In this document: in pieces, positions 6,763 to 10,459 of the stretch
How the letters are laid out: each line of letters starts with the position of its first letter
Numbering within the stretch: position 1 is the first letter of the stretch
Source of the DNA: Planctomycetaceae bacterium
Lineage (GTDB): Bacteria > Planctomycetota > Phycisphaerae > Phycisphaerales > SM1A02
DNA length: 10,459 bases
Direction of reading: 5' to 3'
Assembly: GCA_947474205.1 (NCBI GenBank)
Contig: CANJIC010000056.1
Span: forward strand, 1 to 10,459
The notes under the pieces: generated by a model
What the model was told of the DNA's origin: nothing
What the model saw: the letters and a program-made list of their open reading frames with translations, nothing else
Databases searched by the model: none
Program-made: the position numbers and the translations under genes

Positions 6763-6794
6763 TTTAATTTCTAGGCTTTTTGCCTTGAATTAAA
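6763..6794. terminator. AT-rich hairpin between convergent genes, likely bidirectional terminator
   Basis: TTTAATT (6763-6769) pairs with AATTAAA (6788-6794), and AGGC (6773-6776) pairs with GCCT (6782-6785) around a TTTTT loop, with a small TCT/TG internal loop. It begins two bases after the lipoprotein stop and lies 20 bases beyond the NTPase stop on the other strand. The GC part is short and the U-tract is formed by the stem arm itself, so strength is uncertain. Confidence 0.6.
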
Positions 6795-6814
6795 TAAAAT
6801 TTCAACAAGCAGGG

Positions 6815-8281
6815 TTAACGCTTGGAGGCGCGAACTTGATTTCTTTGGCGCACAAGATCGAACGTCGCGCTTGAAATTGTTTTCGCTTCCGCTTCGGCGT
6901 GCGCCATGTGTTCTTGCAACATGGCGTACATCATGCGGCAGCCTTCGCGCGGATTTGCGCAGCCAGCGAGCGCCTCCTCTATTTTTGCGCGTCCAACATT
7001 GGCGTCAAACAAACTTTCTATAGGCACCGCGGAGGCTGGCCGCTTGGACACCGCGCGAATTCTGGCGTCGCACATCTTGGCGAGCATGGATCCAGACCAA
7101 CGCAATCGCTCAAGCGTATTTTGCTTGTCCATGCGCGCGGCGCGAAAGAACGCGCCGTCCTCGCGGTTAAACATGTCGCCAAGTTCCGCGGGCAACAGCA
7201 ACTTCACCGCCAAGCCGCGATGCTGCAAGAATCGACTTGAAAGAAGCGGCACCACCAAACTGCGCATGTGGTCCACATCGCCCGCCACCGTGGTCGGCTC
7301 ATCGACACGGTCCACCAAAATGGCAACGCTGGCGTAGTCCACCGCGCGCAACACCGCAAACAATCGGTCAAGCATGGCAAAGCGCGAATCATCGCCACGA
7401 TCGGTTGGCATGCTGGCCGAACCAATATTGATTTCAATGTGGTGCAAACTTTCACGAAAGCTGGCCGGTGAACGATTGACGCAGCGAATGCCGCGGTGCA
7501 TTCCGCGAGCAATAATTCCCACGCGCGTTTGACAGCGCAACCACGACCAACCCATGGCGAATGAACCCGCGGCCAACAACGCCGCCAACGCAAGCAACGC
7601 GCGCTTGGGTTCCTGCACCACACTGATTCCCGCAATCACCAAGGCAAAAATCGCCAAGACCATGGACCAATTGGCCGCGGCCTTGCTGCCACTTGAGCCA
7701 CCAAGACCAAGCGCGGACTTCAACTGGCGCGTGCGCTTGGCGGCGATGGGCGTGTGGTCATACGCCATTTGCAACAGCAACATTTCACGGCGAACAAGCG
7801 TGGGCGCCTTGCGCAATTGCTTGCGAAAGTTTCCAACCTGCAGCGGCGCGCGATCACTCACGCCCAACAATTGATCCACCAATTGCGGAACAATTCCGTG
7901 CAGCACAATGTCCACATGGTCGCTAAGTGTGATGGAGTCCAGCGCGGCGGATTGATTCTTCAATCGCTCGTGGCGCGCGATGCGACCAATCATGGCGTCG
8001 AAATTGTCGTGGCCAATCACCAACACGCGATTGTCAGATTGCTCTTTGTTGTAGGCGCGGTAGGCCGACTCCATTTGCAAACGCAACGCCGTTTTCCCAG
8101 CGCCGCGCTCGCCAAAGACAATCGCGGGCGATGGATGCGTTGGCTCGCCGAAAATTTTTCCAAAGTCGGGGTGGCGGCAGGAATCACCAGACTGCGTCAA
8201 CACCGGATCTTGCGCGGCTTCCTCGGCGGCGAAGGGGTTGGACTCAAGTCCATGCTTGCCTAGAAAGTCTGAAAGATTCAT
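6815..8281 (-). CDS. P-loop NTPase with membrane segments inserted between Walker A and Walker B (KAP-like)
   Basis: 488 residues. The N-terminus has GLESNPFAAEEA (11-22), similar to the GL..NPF entry of ExeA-like and related ATPases. Walker A is GERGAGKT at 57-64. A helical region with a basic linker follows, then two hydrophobic segments at about 205-222 and 227-248, and Walker B is SVAILVDRVDEPT at 318-330. A later LRWSGSMLAKM...ARIRAVS segment resembles the sensor/lid part of AAA/STAND ATPases. Membrane helices placed between the two Walker motifs are the hallmark of KAP NTPases, so I infer an inner-membrane ATPase whose nucleotide domain faces the cytoplasm. Partner and task are unknown. 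It follows the phosphomannomutase gene on the same strand after 170 bases and converges on the lipoprotein gene. No defence-type effector domain is seen. Confidence 0.82.
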   Translation of the reverse strand: MNLSDFLGKHGLESNPFAAEEAAQDPVLTQSGDSCRHPDFGKIFGEPTHPSPAIVFGERGAGKTALRLQMESAYRAYNKEQSDNRVLVIGHDNFDAMIGRIARHERLKNQSAALDSITLSDHVDIVLHGIVPQLVDQLLGVSDRAPLQVGNFRKQLRKAPTLVRREMLLLQMAYDHTPIAAKRTRQLKSALGLGGSSGSKAAANWSMVLAIFALVIAGISVVQEPKRALLALAALLAAGSFAMGWSWLRCQTRVGIIARGMHRGIRCVNRSPASFRESLHHIEINIGSASMPTDRGDDSRFAMLDRLFAVLRAVDYASVAILVDRVDEPTTVAGDVDHMRSLVVPLLSSRFLQHRGLAVKLLLPAELGDMFNREDGAFFRAARMDKQNTLERLRWSGSMLAKMCDARIRAVSKRPASAVPIESLFDANVGRAKIEEALAGCANPREGCRMMYAMLQEHMAHAEAEAKTISSATFDLVRQRNQVRASKR

Positions 8282-8292
8282 TGGTGCGGGGT

Positions 8293-8297
8293 TCCTT
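8293..8297 (-). promoter_or_regulatory. Ribosome binding site of the NTPase gene
   Basis: The minus strand reads AAGGA, 11 bases, then the ATG at 8281. The spacing is long, but no better start lies upstream and the protein begins directly before its conserved GL..NPF motif. Confidence 0.5.
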
Positions 8298-8302
8298 CAA
8301 TC

Positions 8303-8312
8303 ATTGATCAAT
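8303..8312. promoter_or_regulatory. Second copy of palindrome ATTGATCAAT, possible operator
   Basis: A perfect 10-base inverted repeat 22 bases upstream of the NTPase ATG, just downstream of the TATATT box and therefore near the expected RNA start. It shares ATCATTGATCAATCC with the site upstream of pyrF. A relaxed relative, ATGATCGATATCAATCC, lies at about 8399-8415 in the same gap. Confidence 0.35.
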
Positions 8313-8320
8313 CCATGCTT

Positions 8321-8326
8321 AATATA
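8321..8326 (-). promoter_or_regulatory. Possible -10 element of the NTPase gene
   Basis: The minus strand reads TATATT (5 of 6 to the consensus) 39 bases upstream of the ATG. No convincing -35 lies 16-18 bases further up. The 170-base gap after the phosphomannomutase gene makes an independent promoter reasonable. Confidence 0.3.
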
Positions 8327-8367
8327 GTTCATTCCCCAATTCACGACACACGTGCTGAAACATATTC

Positions 8368-8381
8368 GCCGCGCGTGCGGC
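8368..8381. other. Short GC hairpin between the phosphomannomutase and NTPase genes
   Basis: GCCGC, loop GCGT, GCGGC: a perfect five-pair stem about 70 bases past the phosphomannomutase stop. The minus strand after it (GAATATGTTTC) is not a real U-tract, so a terminator role is doubtful; an RNA-processing or attenuation role is equally unproven. The rest of the 170-base gap holds only the palindromes and the TATATT box. Confidence 0.3.
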
Positions 8382-8451
8382 TTGGCTCATACGCGGCAAT
8401 GATCGATATCAATCCAGTTCTTGCATCGTTGCGAAAGCAATTCCATTTCAA

Positions 8452-9852
8452 TCAATGCGCCACGCGATGGCCAAGCAACGGACTCAACTTTGCAACCACC
8501 GCGTCAACAGTGGCTTGGTCCTTGGCCTCCAAATTCAATCGCAACAGTGGCTCCGTGTTGCTCATGCGCACATTGCACCACCACTCGCCCGCGTCCAAAC
8601 TTAAGCCGTCAAGTTCGTGCGTCTTGGCGGTTGGATACGCGGCACGCAGCGCGGCGATGGCGCCCAGTTTATTTTCATTCTCAAAATTAATCTCGCCACT
8701 TTGCGCGTAGCGGCGAAACGGTTTCACCAATTGTGAAAGTGTTTTACCGCCGCCATTCGCCAACGCGTTGATGACGGAAATAAATGCGCGCGCGCCAGAA
8801 TCCGTGGCGAACATGTCCTGGAAATAAAAGTGTCCGCTCAGTTCGCCGCCAACTGGCGCGTGAACCTCCGCAAGTTTGGCCTTCATGAACACATGGCCAA
8901 CGCGGCTTTCCACCGCAATGCCGCCCGCCTCACGAATGGCCTCGGCAACGCTGCGGCTGGAACGCAAGTCGTACACCACACTGGCGCCCGGATGTTGTGC
9001 AAGAAATTCCTTCAACATCACGGCCAGCAAAAGATCGCAGCCAATCGGTTCGCCCAATTCATCAATCACCATGCAGCGATCCGCGTCGCCGTCAAAGCAC
9101 ACGCCAAAGTCCGCCTTGGTTTCACGAACGCGCGCACGCACATCGGCCAAGTTGGCCTCGACCAATGGATTTGGCTCGTGCACAAATTCGCCGCTTGAAT
9201 TGTCAAAGTAAATCGGATCAATATGCAAACCAGCCACGTCGCCAAAAACATTCGGCACCATGGTTCCCGCCATGCCGTTGCTGGCATCAATGGCCACGCG
9301 CAATTTCTTGGCGCCACTTTTGGTTTTGTCGTTAAGCAATCGCAACAAGTGCGCCTTGTACTGCGCCCACACATCGCGGCTTTCGCGGCGACCACCACGC
9401 GGCTCGCACTTTTCTTTTTCAACCAGCGCTGCGAAGCGCTGAATATCAACCAAGCCACTTTCTTGACCAACAGGCTTGGCCAGCGCGCGGCTAATTTTAA
9501 ACCCGTTGTAATTGGCGGGATTGTGGCTGGCGGTCACTTGAATTCCACCAGCGCACCCAAAATGATTGATGGCAAAATACACAACAGGCGTGTCCACCAT
9601 TCCAATATCAATCACATTTGCGCCGTAATCCTGCATGCCCTGCGCCAACGCATCGGCCAGCGAAGGACTGCTCTTGCGCATGTCGCGGCCCATGACAATG
9701 TTGCGCATCATGGGTTCGTCATGGCCAGCGGCCTCGGCCTGCTTCAGCAGAAATTCAGCGGCGCCGTAGCCAATGTTCCATGCCAACTTCTCGTTGAGTG
9801 GCTTGGGATAAGTTGCACGGACGTCATACGCTTTGAATACTTTGGCCAGCAT
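8452..9852 (-). CDS. Phosphomannomutase/phosphoglucomutase (alpha-D-phosphohexomutase family)
   Basis: 466 residues, normal for bacterial PMM/PGM. It interconverts the 1- and 6-phosphates of mannose or glucose through a phosphoserine enzyme, feeding GDP-mannose, UDP-glucose, polysaccharide and glycogen metabolism in the cytosol. FKAYDVR (6-12) opens domain 1. TASHNP at 107-112 holds the catalytic serine S109, DGDADR at 254-259 is the Mg-binding loop, GGELSGH at 335-341 is the sugar-specificity loop (GEMSGH in many relatives), and SNTEPLLR at 431-438 binds the phosphate. All four loops are intact and in order. The start at 9852 is set by GGAGA five bases upstream; the open frame to 9909 adds residues before a conserved N-terminus. 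The GELSGH loop and length favour the AlgC-type dual PMM/PGM over GlmM, but sugar preference is not proven. Divergent from rpsB. Confidence 0.95.
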   Translation of the reverse strand: MLAKVFKAYDVRATYPKPLNEKLAWNIGYGAAEFLLKQAEAAGHDEPMMRNIVMGRDMRKSSPSLADALAQGMQDYGANVIDIGMVDTPVVYFAINHFGCAGGIQVTASHNPANYNGFKISRALAKPVGQESGLVDIQRFAALVEKEKCEPRGGRRESRDVWAQYKAHLLRLLNDKTKSGAKKLRVAIDASNGMAGTMVPNVFGDVAGLHIDPIYFDNSSGEFVHEPNPLVEANLADVRARVRETKADFGVCFDGDADRCMVIDELGEPIGCDLLLAVMLKEFLAQHPGASVVYDLRSSRSVAEAIREAGGIAVESRVGHVFMKAKLAEVHAPVGGELSGHFYFQDMFATDSGARAFISVINALANGGGKTLSQLVKPFRRYAQSGEINFENENKLGAIAALRAAYPTAKTHELDGLSLDAGEWWCNVRMSNTEPLLRLNLEAKDQATVDAVVAKLSPLLGHRVAH

Positions 9853-9857
9853 GAGAT

Positions 9858-9862
9858 TCTCC
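9858..9862 (-). promoter_or_regulatory. Ribosome binding site of the phosphohexomutase gene
   Basis: The minus strand reads GGAGA, five bases, then the ATG at 9852. It decides between this start and the in-frame ATG at 9909, which lacks such a site. Confidence 0.7.
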
Positions 9863-9928
9863 AAATAGAGGTTTTGAGGCGGAATCCTAGCCGATAATTG
9901 AAGCGCCACATTGCATATGAATGCATGC

Positions 9929-9958
9929 TTGCCTTTATGGGGTGAGTTTGGTTACAAT
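9929..9958 (+). promoter_or_regulatory. Sigma-70-type promoter candidate for rpsB
   Basis: TTGCCT (4 of 6) at 9929-9934, 18 bases, then TACAAT (5 of 6) at 9953-9958. It is the best full promoter match in the window and sits at the right place in the gap between the divergent phosphohexomutase and rpsB genes. A second, weaker candidate is TTGACC at 9997-10002 followed after 17 bases by TTCACT. RNA from the first would carry a leader of roughly 185 bases. Confidence 0.5.
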
Positions 9959-9964
9959 CGCCCT

Positions 9965-10149
9965 TCGCCCACATTTTGCGTGTGACGCGTCAGAGGTTGA
10001 CCCCGTGGTGCTTCCCCTGTTCACTTTTCATCGACAACTCACAGTGAGAAGTCGAATTTCTTGTTCAAAGCGCCCTACAGCTTTTGGACCACGGACAAAC
10101 GCCGGTGTCGCTGCAAACGCATTCAACAGAATGCAAGAAGGAATCGCCC
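9965..10149 (+). promoter_or_regulatory. Untranslated rpsB leader with foldable elements
   Basis: About 185 bases between the promoter candidate and the rpsB ATG have no plausible gene of their own. The leader contains the perfect palindrome TGACGCGTCA at 9983-9992. It also contains a hairpin at 10031-10055: TCGAC pairs with GTCGA, then an AA/AA internal loop, then CTCA pairs with TGAG around CAG. The ribosome binding site AAGGA lies at 10138-10142, seven bases before the ATG. Long structured leaders are common for ribosomal protein genes controlled by their own product; whether S2 binds here is inference. Confidence 0.4.
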
Positions 10150-10459
10150 ATGGCATCACTCGCGCAAGAACTCGTAGAAGCTGGAGCCCACTTTGGCCAA
10201 CGTCGAAGCAATTGGAATCCACGCATGGCTCCGTACATTCACGGAGTCAAGAACCAAGTGCATGTCATTGACGTGCGCGAAACCATCAAAGGCATTTTGC
10301 TTGCCAAGCGATTCATCACCAAGTTGGTCGCTGAAGGCAAAGATGTTTGCTTTGTCGGCACCAAGCGCCAGGCGCGCGGTTGCATTGAGACGCGCTGCAC
10401 CGAAGCGCGCATGCCATACGTGACTGAGCGTTGGTTGGGTGGAACACTCACCAATTTCA
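10150..10459 (+). CDS. rpsB: 30S ribosomal protein S2, N-terminal part, cut by window edge
   Basis: 103 residues and one extra base are visible before the edge. S2 is a late-assembling protein of the small ribosomal subunit, at the head-body junction. Family marks are LVEAGAHFG at 8-16, NWNPRMAPYIHG at 21-32, VHVIDVRETIKG, KDVCFVGTKRQAR and RWLGGTLTNF at about 94-103, all in the expected order and spacing from the N-terminus. The usual HFGH is HFGQ here. AAGGA seven bases upstream supports the start. The gene normally precedes tsf; whether it does here lies outside the window. The NWNPRMAPYI...VIDVRETIKG form is closer to what I recall from planctomycete S2 than to the proteobacterial version (YWNPKMKPFI...INLEKT). 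Confidence 0.97.
   Translation, partial: MASLAQELVEAGAHFGQRRSNWNPRMAPYIHGVKNQVHVIDVRETIKGILLAKRFITKLVAEGKDVCFVGTKRQARGCIETRCTEARMPYVTERWLGGTLTNF

Noticed and set aside
9223..9897. A 224-residue plus-strand open frame opposite the phosphohexomutase gene
   Set aside because: It is antisense to a gene with all four catalytic loops intact, contains no recognisable motif and has no ribosome site.
9921..10271. A 116-residue plus-strand open frame across the rpsB leader and start
   Set aside because: It runs out of frame with rpsB, which is unmistakable; the frame has no motif and no ribosome site, so it is not a leader peptide I can support.
1..10459. CRISPR array, tRNA, transposase, prophage or toxin-antitoxin locus
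   Set aside because: No regularly spaced repeats, cloverleaf sequence, transposase motif or paired small genes were seen on either strand.

Overview
The window is a stretch of ordinary bacterial chromosome, densely coding, with many GCG/CGC/GGC codons. It holds nine genes, two of them cut by the window edges. No insertion sequence, integrase, tRNA, rRNA, CRISPR array or phage gene is visible. The S2 ribosomal protein start (NWNPRMAPYIHG, then VIDVRETIKG) and the DRTTG-type secreted metallophosphoesterase look planctomycete-like. I lean towards Planctomycetota, possibly Phycisphaerae, from memory of those families only.

Left block, minus strand (about 4060 down to 1): pyrF, an extracellular solute-binding protein gene, cinA and folK (cut by the left edge). 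Every junction overlaps: ATGA between pyrF and the binding protein gene, 40 bases between that gene and cinA, and TAATG between cinA and folK. This is almost certainly one translationally coupled operon. It joins pyrimidine synthesis, NMN recycling or nucleotide clean-up, and folate synthesis. The binding protein has no transporter subunits beside it and carries a glutamine-rich 24-nt-repeat insert.

Middle block, plus strand (4172 to 6760), divergent from pyrF: a DUF971 protein, an exported calcineurin-like phosphoesterase and a 66-residue lipoprotein. It ends at an AT-rich hairpin that probably serves as a terminator from both sides.

Right block: on the minus strand, a P-loop NTPase with two membrane segments inserted between Walker A and Walker B, preceded by a phosphomannomutase/phosphoglucomutase gene. 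Divergent from the latter and cut by the right edge is rpsB, with a good promoter candidate and a long untranslated leader that can fold.

The least explained items are the membrane-inserted NTPase, the orphan binding protein with its Q-rich insert, a shared 15-nt palindromic site in two upstream regions, and the structured rpsB leader. Nothing here is clearly a new defence or mobile system.
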